NCBI RefSeq assembly: GCF_008642295.1
Contig: NZ_CP029190.1
Location: forward strand, 3,765,501-3,829,500
Source: Streptomyces venezuelae
GTDB lineage: Bacteria > Actinomycetota > Actinomycetes > Streptomycetales > Streptomycetaceae
Reading direction: 5' to 3'
DNA length: 64,000 nucleotides
The notes beneath the pieces are model-generated. The model was given only the letters and a program-made list of their open reading frames with translations. It ran no database searches and was not told the origin of the DNA. This document shows, piece after piece, positions 8,371 through 17,018 of this stretch. Every line of letters begins with the position of its first letter. Position 1 is the stretch's first letter. The position numbers and the translations under genes are program-made.

Positions 8371-9045
8371 GTGGGTGCAGTGGGCGGGACGGGCCGCACG
8401 GTACGGGTGGTGATCGCCGACGACGAGCCGTTGATCCGTGCCGGGATCAGGATGATCCTGACCTCGGATCCGGGGATCGAGGTGGTCGCGGAGGCGGGCA
8501 ACGGGCGCGAGGCGGTGGACCTGGCGCGGTCGCACCAGCCGGACGTGGTGCTGCTGGACATTCAGATGCCGGTGCTGGACGGGCTGACGGCGCTGGGGGA
8601 GCTGCGCCGCGCGGTGCCGTCGGCGCGGGCGCTGATCCTGACCACGTTCGGGGAGAAGGAGAACGTGCTGCGGGCGCTGTCCCAGGGCGGTGCGGGCTTC
8701 CTGCTGAAGGATTCGGCGCCGGGGGAGCTGATCGGGGCGGTGCGGGCGGCTGCGGCGGGGGATGCGTACCTGTCGCCGGCGGCGACCCGGCACGTGGTGG
8801 ACCAGCTGGCCTCGGGGAAGGCGGCGGCGCGCGGCGAGGAGGCGCGGCGGCGGGTGGCGGAGCTGAGCGAGCGGGAGCGGGGGGTGCTGGCGCTGCTGGG
8901 GGAGGGGCTGTCGAATGCGGACGCGGGGCGCCGGCTGCATATGAGCGAGGCGACCGTGAAGACGTATGTGAGCCGGATCCTGGCGAAGCTGGAGTGCGAC
9001 AACCGGGTCCAGGCGGCTCTGTTGGCCAGGGACGCCGGACTGTAG
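8371..9045 (+). CDS. LuxR/NarL-family response regulator
   Basis: 224 residues. The receiver domain carries acidic pair Asp17/Asp18, phospho-acceptor Asp63 (LLDIQMP), the switch Thr in LILTTFGEKEN and Lys in FLLKDSAPG. A C-terminal LuxR-type HTH follows (LSERERGVLALLGEGLSNADAG...EATVKTYVSRILAKL). GTG start, 2 bp after the kinase stop, so the two genes form a co-transcribed two-component system. Targets cannot be read from the sequence. Confidence 0.95.
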   Translation: MGAVGGTGRTVRVVIADDEPLIRAGIRMILTSDPGIEVVAEAGNGREAVDLARSHQPDVVLLDIQMPVLDGLTALGELRRAVPSARALILTTFGEKENVLRALSQGGAGFLLKDSAPGELIGAVRAAAAGDAYLSPAATRHVVDQLASGKAAARGEEARRRVAELSERERGVLALLGEGLSNADAGRRLHMSEATVKTYVSRILAKLECDNRVQAALLARDAGL

Positions 9046-9111
9046 GCGGGAGGCCGACGGCCGGCCGGAGGTGGCCCACCGGCGGCCGGATCGGTACGGT
9101 CGTCCGCGGAC

Positions 9112-10683
9112 ATGTGGATGATCGAATCGGGGGCGGCAATGGCGGGGACCACGGCGGACGTGCCGGCGGCGGTTTCGGGCGGCTCTGCGGGCGGCTCTGG
9201 CGGCAGCTCTGTGGGTGGCGCTGTGGGCGGCTCTGCGGGCAGTGCTGTGGGCAGTGCTGTGGGCGGACCGGTGGCCGGTCCGGTGGGGGTGGCGGCTGCG
9301 GGGCGGGTTCCGGCGGTTGCGGGCTTCGCTCCGCGGGGCGGATCGGCCGGTGCGCCGAAGGAGGCGGGCAGGGCGCTGCGCGCCCGGGTGCCGCGGGCCG
9401 AGCAGTCCCGCTTCGAGCCCGCCGCGGACCGGCCGGACGCGGTGCGGGCGGTGGTGGAGTCCAACCAGGGCCGGGTCCCGGAGCTGACCCCGATACGGGT
9501 CGGGCGGATGGCGGCGAACCCGTTCGCGTTCCTCCGCGGGGCGGCCGGGCTGATGGCGTACGACCTGGCGGGCACGCCGGTGACCGGGGTGGGCGCGCAG
9601 CTGTGCGGGGACGCGCACGCCGCCAACTTCGGCCTGTACGGGGATGCCAGGGGCCGCCTGGTGATCGACCTCAACGACTTCGACGAGACCGTGTTCGGGC
9701 CGTGGGAGTGGGACCTCAAGCGGCTGGCGACCTCGCTGGTGCTGGCCGGGCGGGTCGCGGGGGCCGACGAGGAGACCTGCCGGGCGGCTGCCCAGGACGC
9801 GGTGGGCGCGTACCGGCGGACCATGCGGCTGCTGGCCCGGCTGCCCGCGCTGGACGCGTGGAACGCGATCGCGGACGAGGAGCTGGTCTCGCACACCGAT
9901 GCGCGGGATCTGCTGGGCACCCTGGCGCGGGTGTCGGAGAAGGCCCGCAACAACACCAGTGCCCGGTTCGCGGCCCGGTCCACGGTGGTGGACGAGAGCG
10001 GCGGCCGGCGTTTCGTGGACGCGCTGCCGGTGCTGCGGCGGGTCGGCGACGCGGAGGCGGCTGCGGTCGCTGCCTCCCTGGCCGGGTACGCGGAGACGGT
10101 GCAGGCCGACCGGCAGCCGCTGCTGGCCCGGTACGCGATCCACGACGTGGCCTTCCGGGTGGTCGGCACGGGCAGTGTGGGCACCCGGTCCTATGTGGTG
10201 CTGCTGCTGGACCACCGGGGCGAGCCGCTGGTGCTCCAGGTGAAGGAGGCCCGGCCGTCGGTGCTGCTGCCGCACCTGCCGGCCGGCTTCGAGCGGGCCG
10301 CGGCCGGGCACGAGGGCCGGCGGGTGGTGGCCGGGCAGAAGCGGATGCAGGTGGTGTCGGACATCCTGCTGGGCTGGACCACGGTGGAGGGCCGGCCGTT
10401 CCAGGTGCGGCAGTTCCGGAACCGCAAGGGCAGTGTGGACCCGGCGGCGCTGGCGCCCGAGCAGTTCGACGACTACGGCCGGATGACGGGTGCGCTGCTG
10501 GCCCGGGCCCATGCGCACAGCGCGGACCCGCGGCTGCTGGCCGGGTACTGCGGCAAGAACGAGGAACTGGACGAGGCGGTGGCCGCCTTCGCGGTGGCGT
10601 ACGCGGACCGCACCGAGGCGGACCACGCGGATCTGGTGGCGGCGGTGCGGGCGGGGCGGATCGCTGCGGAGGAGGGGGTCTAG
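9112..10683 (+). CDS. DUF2252 family protein
   Basis: 523 residues from the ATG at 9112; an in-frame ATG at 9139 is an alternative start. TACGGT at 9095-9100 is a possible -10. The first 80 residues are low-complexity Gly/Ser/Ala/Val and come from repeated GTGGGC-type DNA. The DUF2252 core starts near residue 95 and shows the family landmarks NPFAFLRGAA, GDAHAANFGLYGD, IDLNDFDET and GPWEWDLKRLATS, which recall an aminoglycoside-phosphotransferase-like fold. No catalytic reaction is established for the family. A J-domain-like gene follows after 9 bp with its own probable promoter. Confidence 0.85.
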   Translation: MWMIESGAAMAGTTADVPAAVSGGSAGGSGGSSVGGAVGGSAGSAVGSAVGGPVAGPVGVAAAGRVPAVAGFAPRGGSAGAPKEAGRALRARVPRAEQSRFEPAADRPDAVRAVVESNQGRVPELTPIRVGRMAANPFAFLRGAAGLMAYDLAGTPVTGVGAQLCGDAHAANFGLYGDARGRLVIDLNDFDETVFGPWEWDLKRLATSLVLAGRVAGADEETCRAAAQDAVGAYRRTMRLLARLPALDAWNAIADEELVSHTDARDLLGTLARVSEKARNNTSARFAARSTVVDESGGRRFVDALPVLRRVGDAEAAAVAASLAGYAETVQADRQPLLARYAIHDVAFRVVGTGSVGTRSYVVLLLDHRGEPLVLQVKEARPSVLLPHLPAGFERAAAGHEGRRVVAGQKRMQVVSDILLGWTTVEGRPFQVRQFRNRKGSVDPAALAPEQFDDYGRMTGALLARAHAHSADPRLLAGYCGKNEELDEAVAAFAVAYADRTEADHADLVAAVRAGRIAAEEGV

Positions 10684-10686
10684 GCT
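10681..10686 (+). promoter_or_regulatory. -10 element of leaderless J-domain-like gene
   Basis: TAGGCT, whose first three bases are the stop codon of the DUF2252 gene, lies 6 nt before the GTG at 10693. No ribosome site intervenes, which suggests the downstream gene also has its own leaderless transcript. Confidence 0.45.
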
Positions 10687-10692
10687 GGCCCG

Positions 10693-11550
10693 GTGAGCGA
10701 GCAGACTGTCCCCGAAGGCGAGGCCGACCGCGAAGGCGAGGCCGGCGCCGAGCGTCCCGAGGCCGGCGCCGAGCGTCCCGAGGCGCGGCTGGAGCGGGCC
10801 GTGCGTGCGGCCGAGCAGGCGCTGATCGAGTTCGAGATCGCGGTGGAGACCTTCCGGGTGGAGGTCGAGAACTTCTCCCGGCTGCACCACCAGAAGCTCG
10901 GCCCGATGTACACGCGCCTGGACGAGCTGGACGCGCTGATCGCGGAGGCGCGGGCGGCCCGGTCCGGGGACGCCGAGGACCTGCGGCGGGCGAGCGAGGC
11001 GCGCGCCCTGGTCATGCCGATGCCCGGGGTGGACGAGCTGTTCCACGACTGGATCGGCCCGGACGGCATGCTCGACGATGCGGCGGCCATGCTCACCGAC
11101 CAGCCGGTCAGGCCGCCGGAGCGGGTGCGGCCCTCGGAGGAGGCGCGGCGGCTCTACCGGGACCTGGTGCGGCAGGCGCACCCCGATCTCGCCCAGGACG
11201 AGGAGGAGCGGACCCGCCGGGACGCCTTCCTGGTGAAGGTGAACGCCGCGTACGGGCGGGGCGACGAGGCCCTGCTGGGCGAGCTGGCCGCGGAGTGGGC
11301 GGCCGGACCTGCGCCGGAGGTGGCCGGGCCGACGGAGAGCGAGGAGCTCTACGCTCGGCTGGAGTGGCTGGCCCAGCGCAAGGAGCTGCTGGCGCTGGTG
11401 GCGCGGGAGCTGGAGGACAGCGCGATCGGGGCGATGCTGCGGATGGCCCCGGACGACCCGGACCGGCTGCTGGAGCAGATCGCCGAGCAGCTGCTGGCGC
11501 AGGTGTCCGAGCGCGAGGCCGAGCTGGCGGAGCTGACGGCGGAGGCCTGA
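10693..11550 (+). CDS. J-domain-like coiled-coil protein
   Basis: 285 residues, acidic and mostly helical. The N-terminus has a duplicated block (EAGAERPEAGAERPEA). Residues 30-100 are likely coiled coil (RLERAVRAAEQALIEFEIAV and onward). Around residues 145-195 the stretch ARRLYRDLVRQAHPDLAQDE resembles a DnaJ J-domain with its HPD motif, followed by AFLVKVNAAYGRGD, which matches the helix after HPD. A Hsp70 co-chaperone or adaptor role is possible but unproven. It may be co-expressed with the DUF2252 gene 9 bp upstream. Confidence 0.75.
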   Translation: MSEQTVPEGEADREGEAGAERPEAGAERPEARLERAVRAAEQALIEFEIAVETFRVEVENFSRLHHQKLGPMYTRLDELDALIAEARAARSGDAEDLRRASEARALVMPMPGVDELFHDWIGPDGMLDDAAAMLTDQPVRPPERVRPSEEARRLYRDLVRQAHPDLAQDEEERTRRDAFLVKVNAAYGRGDEALLGELAAEWAAGPAPEVAGPTESEELYARLEWLAQRKELLALVARELEDSAIGAMLRMAPDDPDRLLEQIAEQLLAQVSEREAELAELTAEA

Positions 11551-11626
11551 GGGCGGAGGCCTGACGGGCCCGGGTGGAGCGGGTACCGTGGCGGTGCGGG
11601 GCGGGATCCGCACCCGCGACCGGTAC

Positions 11627-11689
11627 GCGGCGAGTACGCACCAAGATGCGACGAGTACGCGACGAGATGCGACGAGTAGAAGGCGATAC
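11627..11689 (+). repeat. Three 21-bp tandem units ahead of the rhodanese gene
   Basis: Units begin at 11627, 11648 and 11669 with GCGGCGAGTA, GCGACGAGTA and GCGACGAGTA; the period is exactly 21 bp, and GATGCGACGAGTA occurs perfectly twice (11645-11657 and 11666-11678). They lie downstream of a TACCGT hexamer (11584-11589) and end at the ribosome site of the rhodanese gene. A period of seven codons leaves an upstream reading from GTG 11588 open, so translation through the repeat cannot be excluded. Confidence 0.7.
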
Positions 11690-11692
11690 AGC

Positions 11693-12037
11693 ATGCACTT
11701 CGGCACGCTTCCCACGGTCGGTGTCGACGAGCTCGGCCCCGACAGCTTCATCCTCGACGTCCGGGAGGACGACGAGTGGGCCGCCGGCCACGCCGAGGGC
11801 GCGCTGCACATCCCGATGAGCGAGTTCGTGGCCCGCTTCGGCGAGCTGACCGAGGCCGCCCCGGAGGGGCGGCCGGTCCATGTGATGTGCCGGGTGGGCG
11901 GGCGTTCCGCGCAGGTCACCCAGTACCTGGTGCAGCAGGGCATCGACGCGGTGAACGTGGACGGCGGCATGCAGGTGTGGGAGGCCTCGGGCCGTCCGGT
12001 CGTCGACAGCCAGGGCGGCGCCGGCACCGTCATCTGA
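11693..12037 (+). CDS. Single-domain rhodanese-like sulfurtransferase
   Basis: 114 residues covering one rhodanese domain. The catalytic loop is CRVGGRSAQV with the cysteine in HVMCRVGGRS, and the motif ILDVREDDEWAAGHAEGALH is typical. Such proteins carry sulfur as a cysteine persulfide. The ATG at 11693 is chosen because AGAAGG lies about 10 nt upstream and the family begins here; a GTG at 11588 would add 35 repeat-derived residues. It converges on an acyl-CoA dehydrogenase gene 6 bp away. Confidence 0.88.
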   Translation: MHFGTLPTVGVDELGPDSFILDVREDDEWAAGHAEGALHIPMSEFVARFGELTEAAPEGRPVHVMCRVGGRSAQVTQYLVQQGIDAVNVDGGMQVWEASGRPVVDSQGGAGTVI

Positions 12038-12043
12038 CCCCGG

Positions 12044-13204
12044 TCAGCCGAGGGGGTGGGCGGCCAGCAGGTCGCCCAGGGCCTCTTCGTGGGCGGCGGC
12101 CGGGCCGAGCGAGAGCTCCAGCTGCTTGGCCCAGGCGTGGTAGCGGTGCAGCGGGTAGTCGGTATCGGCGCCGAAGCCGCCGTGCAGGTGCTGTGCTGTC
12201 TGTACGACCCGCCGTACGCCGTCCGCCGCCCAGATCTTGGCCACCGCCACATCGCCGGCGACGGGCAGCGGCCCGCCCGCCCCGCCCGCCCCGGCTGCGC
12301 CGTCGGCGGCGGTGTCCAGCCGCCAGGCGGCCTGCCAGAGGGTGACCTCCATTGCGCGCAGGTCGATGTAGCGGTCGGCGGCCTGGACCGCGACCGCCTG
12401 GAACGTGGCGACGGGGAACCCGAACTGCTCCCGCTTGCCGGTGTACTGGGCGGTCATGGCGAGGACGGCCTCGCCCAGGCCGAGGGCCAGGGCGCAGGTG
12501 CCGGTGGCCAGCAGGTGGCGCAGCTGCTCCCAGGCGCCGGGTGTCCCGATGACATGGCCGGCCGGGATCCGTACGCCGTCCAGGGTGAGCTCGGCGAACC
12601 GTTCGCCGTTGGTGGAGTACTGGTCGGCCAGGGTCAGGCCCTGCACGGTGCGGGGGACCAGGGCCAGCACCGCCTCGCCGTCCCCGGTGTGCGCGGGAAC
12701 GGCGATCCAGTCGGCGCTGTGGGCCCAGGGCACGGCGGTCTGGACCCCGTCGAGCACCCAGGCGGAGTCTTCGCGGGCGGCGGTGACGGCGAGCTCGGCC
12801 GGGTCGTGGCCGGTGCGGCCGTTCGCGGCAACGGTCAGGACGAGCTCCCCGCGGCCGGCCGCGGGGAGCAGGGCGGCGGCCAGCTCGGGGGAGCCATGGG
12901 CCTGGACGGCCATGGCGGTGGCGCAGTGCTCCAGCAGCGGCACCCGGGCCAGGACCTTCGCGGACTCGCGGAGCACCAGGCAGAGTGCGACGGCGTCGAG
13001 GCCGGCGCCCCCGTGCTCCTCGGCGAGGACCAGGCCGATCAGGTCGGAGCCGGCCAGCCGGGCCCACAGCGGGCGGTCGAATTCCTCGGCGACCGCGCCC
13101 GGGGTGAGTGCGGGACTGCATACGCCGTCGGGCGCGACGTCCGCGAAGACCGCCTTCGCCGCTTCGACGGCCGCCTGCTGCTCCTCGGTGAAGGTGAAGT
13201 CCAC
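12044..13204 (-). CDS. Acyl-CoA dehydrogenase family protein
   Basis: 386-residue flavoenzyme-type protein starting MDFTFTEEQQAAVEAAKAVF, the usual helical N-terminus of the family. Typical blocks are LVLAEEHGGAGLDAVALCLV, VLALVPRTVQG and YTGKREQFGFPVATFQAV, and the terminal HGGFGADTDYPLHRYHAWAK. The likely reaction is alpha,beta-dehydrogenation of an acyl-CoA thioester using FAD. The GTG start has GGGAGG about 7 nt upstream. A KstR-like palindrome lies 59 bp before it. It is downstream of paaE on the same strand with a 94-bp gap, so it may have its own promoter; the substrate is unknown. Confidence 0.9.
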   Translation of the reverse strand: MDFTFTEEQQAAVEAAKAVFADVAPDGVCSPALTPGAVAEEFDRPLWARLAGSDLIGLVLAEEHGGAGLDAVALCLVLRESAKVLARVPLLEHCATAMAVQAHGSPELAAALLPAAGRGELVLTVAANGRTGHDPAELAVTAAREDSAWVLDGVQTAVPWAHSADWIAVPAHTGDGEAVLALVPRTVQGLTLADQYSTNGERFAELTLDGVRIPAGHVIGTPGAWEQLRHLLATGTCALALGLGEAVLAMTAQYTGKREQFGFPVATFQAVAVQAADRYIDLRAMEVTLWQAAWRLDTAADGAAGAGGAGGPLPVAGDVAVAKIWAADGVRRVVQTAQHLHGGFGADTDYPLHRYHAWAKQLELSLGPAAAHEEALGDLLAAHPLG

Positions 13205-13262
13205 TGCCTGTCCTCCCTGTCCTCCCGCTCGGACCGCACCGCGGTCTGACGGTGCGTCAAGA

Positions 13263-13276
13263 TAGAACAGGTTCTG
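13263..13276 (-). promoter_or_regulatory. KstR-like operator before acyl-CoA dehydrogenase
   Basis: TAGAACAGGTTCTG contains the palindrome AGAACAGGTTCT. It fits the pattern TNNAACNNGTTNNR known for KstR-type TetR regulators of steroid and lipid catabolism in actinobacteria. It is placed where a repressor would block transcription of the gene at 13204. No KstR gene is in the window. Confidence 0.5.
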
Positions 13277-13298
13277 GAATTTTGACAGGGGACCCGGA

Positions 13299-14399
13299 TC
13301 ACCGGTCGAAGTCGATCTCCACCTCTTCCGTCACCGGATGCGACTGGCAGGCCAGCACGAAACCGGCCTCGGTCTCGTCGGACTCGAGAGCGAAGTTGCG
13401 GTCCATGTGGATCTCCCCGCGGACGAGGAAGGCCCGGCAGGTTCCGCAGACGCCGCCCTTGCACGCGTACGGCGCGTCCGCACGGTTGCGCAGCACCGCG
13501 TCCAGCAGGGACTCGCCGTCCTGGACGGGCCAGGTGCCGGACCGGCCGTCGAGGCGGGCGGTGACCCGGCTGTGGGAGGAGGAGACGGTCCGGGTGACCG
13601 GGGCCGGGGCCGGAGCATCGTCCACATGGAAGATCTCCTCGTGGATCCGGTTCCGGAGCACGCCCAGCCCGCGGAGGGCCCGTTCGGCGCCCTGGACCAG
13701 TCCGAACGGTCCGCACAGGAACCAGCCGGCCACCGACTCGACCGGGAGCAGTGCGGGCAGCAGGGCCGTCAGCCGCTCCTCGTCGAGCCGGCCCGACGGC
13801 AGTCCGGCCTCCTGCTCCTCCCGGGACAGCACGGTGACGAGCTGGAACCGGTCGGGGTAGCGGTCCTTGAGGTCGGCGACCTCCTCCAGGAACATCGTGG
13901 AGGCGGCCGTGCGGTCGCTGCGGATCAGGCAGAACCGGGCGTCGGTCCGGGCGGCCAGCAGGGTCGCGGCGATCGACAGCAGCGGGGTGATGCCGCTGCC
14001 GCCGACGACCGCCGCATAGTGGGCGCCCTGCGGGGCGGCGGCCGGGTCCAGCACGAAGCGGCCGGCCGGGACCATCACGTCCAGCACGTCCCCGGGGGCG
14101 ATCTCCTTGTGGGCGAAGGTGGAGAACTCGCCGCCCTCCACCAGCCGCACCCCGACCCGCAGTTGCTGCGGCCCGGGCCCGCCGGGGGCCGGTGCCGGGG
14201 AGCAGATCGAGTAGGTGCGGCGCACCTCGCCGACCTCGGCCGAGCGCCGCCGCAGCGCCAGGTGCTGGCCGGCGGCGTGCCGGTAGTCCTCGCGGAGCTC
14301 CTCGGGGATGCGCAGGGTCAGCGCCACGGAGTCGTCGGTGAGCCGGTCGACCGCCGCCACCGTCAGCGGGTGGAAGGCGCCGTGGCGTGGTGCAGCCAT
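13299..14399 (-). CDS. paaE: Phenylacetyl-CoA 1,2-epoxidase reductase subunit PaaE
   Basis: 366 residues. The N-terminal FAD-binding ferredoxin-reductase domain has RTYSICSPAP for flavin contact, then comes the NAD(P)-binding domain (VVGGSGITPLLSIAATLL), then a C-terminal plant-type [2Fe-2S] domain with cluster cysteines Cys313, Cys318, Cys321 (CKGGVCGTC) and Cys351 (LACQSH). PaaE passes electrons from NADPH to the di-iron centre of PaaA. The ATG directly follows the paaD stop without a gap, as the last of five coupled paa genes. Confidence 0.95.
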   Translation of the reverse strand: MAAPRHGAFHPLTVAAVDRLTDDSVALTLRIPEELREDYRHAAGQHLALRRRSAEVGEVRRTYSICSPAPAPGGPGPQQLRVGVRLVEGGEFSTFAHKEIAPGDVLDVMVPAGRFVLDPAAAPQGAHYAAVVGGSGITPLLSIAATLLAARTDARFCLIRSDRTAASTMFLEEVADLKDRYPDRFQLVTVLSREEQEAGLPSGRLDEERLTALLPALLPVESVAGWFLCGPFGLVQGAERALRGLGVLRNRIHEEIFHVDDAPAPAPVTRTVSSSHSRVTARLDGRSGTWPVQDGESLLDAVLRNRADAPYACKGGVCGTCRAFLVRGEIHMDRNFALESDETEAGFVLACQSHPVTEEVEIDFDR

Positions 14400-14894
14400 C
14401 TACAGCTCCTTGAAGTGGTCGAAGGGTTCGCGGCAGGACACGCAGCGGCGCAGTGCCTTGCAGGCGGTGGAGGAGAACCGGCTGAGCAGTTCGGTGTCGG
14501 TGGAGCCGCAGTTCGGGCAGCGCACCGAGAGGGTCAGCGGGACCGGTCCGCCCGCGGCGTGCGGCCGGGGCGGGGCGATGCCGAACTCGGCGAGTTTGCG
14601 GCGGCCTTCGGCGCTGATGTCGTCGGTGGACCAGGCGGGGGCCAGCACGGTGTGCACCGTCACCTGGCGGATGCCGTGCTCGTGCAGGACCCGCTCTATG
14701 TCGGCCGACATGGCCTCGATGGCCGGGCAGCCGGTGTAGGTGGGGGTCAGGGACACGTCGACCCCGCCGTCCTCCCGCACCCGCACGCCCCGCATCACGC
14801 CCAGCTCGGCCAGGCTCAGCACGGGCAGCTCGGGATCGGGGACCGCGCCGGCGATGGCGGCGAGCTCCTCCTCCAGCCGGGTGGCGGTCACCAT
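14400..14894 (-). CDS. paaD: PaaD, phenylacetate epoxidase maturation protein
   Basis: 164 residues. The first 100 form a DUF59/MIP18-type domain with DPELPVLSLAELGVMRGV and the cysteine motif TPTYTGCPAIEAM. The C-terminal 45 residues are a zinc-ribbon-like module with two Cys pairs, CPNCGS and CVSCREPF. PaaD proteins are thought to help assemble the iron-sulfur or di-iron centres of the epoxidase. The start overlaps the end of paaC by 7 bp. Confidence 0.93.
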   Translation of the reverse strand: MVTATRLEEELAAIAGAVPDPELPVLSLAELGVMRGVRVREDGGVDVSLTPTYTGCPAIEAMSADIERVLHEHGIRQVTVHTVLAPAWSTDDISAEGRRKLAEFGIAPPRPHAAGGPVPLTLSVRCPNCGSTDTELLSRFSSTACKALRRCVSCREPFDHFKEL

Positions 14895-15607
14895 GACGCC
14901 CCCGGGTGACTGCGGTGCAGGTGCTGCATCTCGGCGAGCATCCGCCCGAAGGATTCGGTGTGCAGGCCCTGCCGGCCGGCGCCGGCCGCCCATGCTCCGG
15001 AGCGGGGCCCCTGCGGGATGTCGAGGGTGGCCTGTTCCAGGACGTCGGTGACGGCGGCGAGCCAGGCCGTCTCCAGTTCCTCCCAGTCCACCTCCAGGCC
15101 TTCGACCGGCTGGAACATCTCGCCGGTGAACTTCCAGAGCGCGGTCACGGCGGACTGGATGCGCCGGTGGCTTTCCTCGGTCCCGTCGCCCAGCCGCAGG
15201 GTCCACTGGGTGGCGTGGTCGCGGTGGTACTCGGTCTCCTTGACCGCCTTCGCGGCGAGCGGGGCGAAGGGGCCGGACCCGGCGGCCAGCGCCCCGTACA
15301 GCAGGTGCTGGTGGACGGAGAAGAACAGCTGCCGGGCGATGGTGTGGGCGAAGTCGCCGTTGGGCTGCTCGACCAGCTGGAGGTTCCGGAAGGCGCGCTC
15401 CTCGCGGAGGAAGGCCAGCTCGTCCTCGTCCCCGGCCATGGAGAGCAGGACGCGGGCCTGGCCGAGCAGGTCGAGGGCGATGTTGGCGAGGGCGACCTCC
15501 TCCTCCAGGACCGGTGCGTGGCCGGCCCATTCGCCGAGGCGGTGGGAGAGGATCAGGGCGTCGTCGCCGAGGGCGAGGGCTGCCGTCGTGGGCACGGTGG
15601 CGGTCAC
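14888..15607 (-). CDS. paaC: Phenylacetyl-CoA 1,2-epoxidase structural subunit PaaC
   Basis: 239 residues, all-helical ferritin-like subunit that pairs with PaaA in the epoxidase heteromer. Family stretches LGDDALILSHRLGEWAGHAP, ALDLLGQAR and AVKETEYHRDHATQWTLRLG are visible. The GTG start overlaps the paaB stop (GTGA), so translation is probably coupled. PaaC lacks the full set of metal ligands of PaaA and is considered structural. Confidence 0.95.
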   Translation of the reverse strand: MTATVPTTAALALGDDALILSHRLGEWAGHAPVLEEEVALANIALDLLGQARVLLSMAGDEDELAFLREERAFRNLQLVEQPNGDFAHTIARQLFFSVHQHLLYGALAAGSGPFAPLAAKAVKETEYHRDHATQWTLRLGDGTEESHRRIQSAVTALWKFTGEMFQPVEGLEVDWEELETAWLAAVTDVLEQATLDIPQGPRSGAWAAGAGRQGLHTESFGRMLAEMQHLHRSHPGASW

Positions 15608-15888
15608 AGGTGGCGCACCCCCTCCGGGATCTCGTAGAACGTGGGGTGCCGGTAGGGCTTGTCGGCGGCCGGGGCGAAGAACGGGTCCCGCTCGTCGGGC
15701 GAGGACGCGGTGATCGCGGTCGACGGCACCACCCAGACGGACACCCCCTCGCTGCGCCGGGTGTACAGGTCGCGGGCATTGCGCAGGGCCATTTCCGCGT
15801 CGGGGGCGTGCAGGCTTCCCGCGTGGGTGTGCGAGAGTCCGCGGCGCGAGCGCACGAACACCTCCCACAGCGGCCAGTTCTGCGTCAT
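15604..15888 (-). CDS. paaB: Phenylacetyl-CoA 1,2-epoxidase subunit PaaB
   Basis: 94 residues, the usual short PaaB length. It begins [20 protein letters not shown] and ends near [20 protein letters not shown], both characteristic. PaaB bridges the PaaA-PaaC units of the epoxidase. The ATG overlaps the paaA stop by 4 bp. Confidence 0.95.
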   Translation of the reverse strand: MTQNWPLWEVFVRSRRGLSHTHAGSLHAPDAEMALRNARDLYTRRSEGVSVWVVPSTAITASSPDERDPFFAPAADKPYRHPTFYEIPEGVRHL

Positions 15889-16865
15889 ACCCGTGCCTCC
15901 TCGTGCCGACCGGCGCTGCCGGTGTGCTTCTTCGCGTACGCGGCGGCTGCGTCGCGCACCCAGGCGCCCTCTTCGTGCGCCTGCCGCCGCTGGCTGATCC
16001 GCTGCTCGTTGCAGGGGCCGTTGCCTTTGAGGACGTCCCAGAACTCGGCCCAGTCGATGGCGCCGAAGTCGTGGTGTCCGCGCTCCTCGTTCCACCGGAT
16101 GTCCGGGTCGGGGAGGGTCAGGCCGAGGCTTTCGGCCTGCGGGACGGCTATGTCCACGAACCGCTGGCGCAGCTCGTCGTTGGAATGCCGCTTGATCCGC
16201 CAGGCCATGGACTGGGCGGAGTGTGCCGACTCGTCGTCCGGCGGGCCGAACATCATCAGGGACGGCCACCACCAGCGGTTCACGGCGTCCTGGGCCATCG
16301 CATGCTGGGCCTCGGTGCCCTGGGACAGGGCGAGCAGCAGCTCATACCCCTGGCGCTGGTGGAAGGACTCCTCCTTGCAGATCCGGACCATGGCGCGGGC
16401 GTACGGGCCGTAGGAGCAGCGGCACAGCGGCACCTGGTTGGTGATCGCCGCACCGTCCACCAGCCAGCCGATGGCGCCGACGTCGGCCCAGGTCAGGGTG
16501 GGGTAGTTGAAGATCGAGGAGTACTTCTGGCGGCCGGTGTGCAGCTTGTCCAGCAGTTCTTCGCGGTCGGTGCCGAGGGTTTCGGCGGCGCTGTAGAGGT
16601 ACAGGCCGTGGCCGGCCTCGTCCTGGACCTTGGCCATCAGGATGGCCTTGCGGCGCAGCGAGGGTGCGCGGGTGATCCAGTTGGCCTCGGGCTGCATGCC
16701 GATGATCTCGGAATGCGCGTGCTGGGCCATCTGGCGGACGAGCGAGGCGCGGTACTCCTCGGGCATCCAGTCCCGGGGCTCCACGCGCTCGTCGGCCGCC
16801 ACCGCGGCCTCGAAAGCCGCCGCGAGGTCCCTGTCCTGCCCCGTTTCCGGGGTTACTGCCACCAT
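15885..16865 (-). CDS. paaA: Phenylacetyl-CoA 1,2-epoxidase catalytic subunit PaaA
   Basis: 326-residue di-iron monooxygenase subunit that epoxidises the ring of phenylacetyl-CoA. Ferritin-like metal-ligand stretches are visible: [34 protein letters not shown] and [10 protein letters not shown]. It is the first gene of the tightly overlapping paaABCDE operon; AAGGGGG lies just before the ATG. An 18-bp operator shared with paaN/paaH lies 77 bp upstream, which points to control by the TetR regulator encoded beside paaH. Confidence 0.96.
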   Translation of the reverse strand: MVAVTPETGQDRDLAAAFEAAVAADERVEPRDWMPEEYRASLVRQMAQHAHSEIIGMQPEANWITRAPSLRRKAILMAKVQDEAGHGLYLYSAAETLGTDREELLDKLHTGRQKYSSIFNYPTLTWADVGAIGWLVDGAAITNQVPLCRCSYGPYARAMVRICKEESFHQRQGYELLLALSQGTEAQHAMAQDAVNRWWWPSLMMFGPPDDESAHSAQSMAWRIKRHSNDELRQRFVDIAVPQAESLGLTLPDPDIRWNEERGHHDFGAIDWAEFWDVLKGNGPCNEQRISQRRQAHEEGAWVRDAAAAYAKKHTGSAGRHEEARV

Positions 16866-16941
16866 CCCGGCCCCCTTGCCGATGGACGTGCCGTTGGGCT
16901 TGCCGCCTGACCGCCGATGGCCTGCTGCCGGCTCGCGCCGA

Positions 16942-16959
16942 CCGACCGATCGTTCGGTT
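16942..16959. promoter_or_regulatory. Probable PaaR (TetR) operator, copy 1
   Basis: CCGACCGATCGTTCGGTT. Its reverse complement is identical over all 18 bases to the site at 21637-21654. Arms ACCGA / TCGGT make it a near-palindrome of TetR-operator size. It sits between paaA (minus) and the DUF5819 gene (plus). Confidence 0.7.
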
Positions 16960-17018
16960 CATGCTCTTCAATGGTGAGACGGCGGCCCGTAGGGTGTCAA
17001 CCTCTGTGGGCTACTCGC

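Noticed and set aside
8280..11564. Long plus-strand frame (over 1000 codons) of Gly/Ala/Arg-rich translation
   Set aside because: It overlaps the response regulator, DUF2252 and J-like genes in another frame and shows no domain.
7372..12252. Very long open minus-strand frame (over 1600 codons) across the two-component and DUF2252 genes
   Set aside because: It lies antisense to five well-supported plus-strand genes, has Arg/Pro/His-rich translation without domains, and arises from third-position GC bias.
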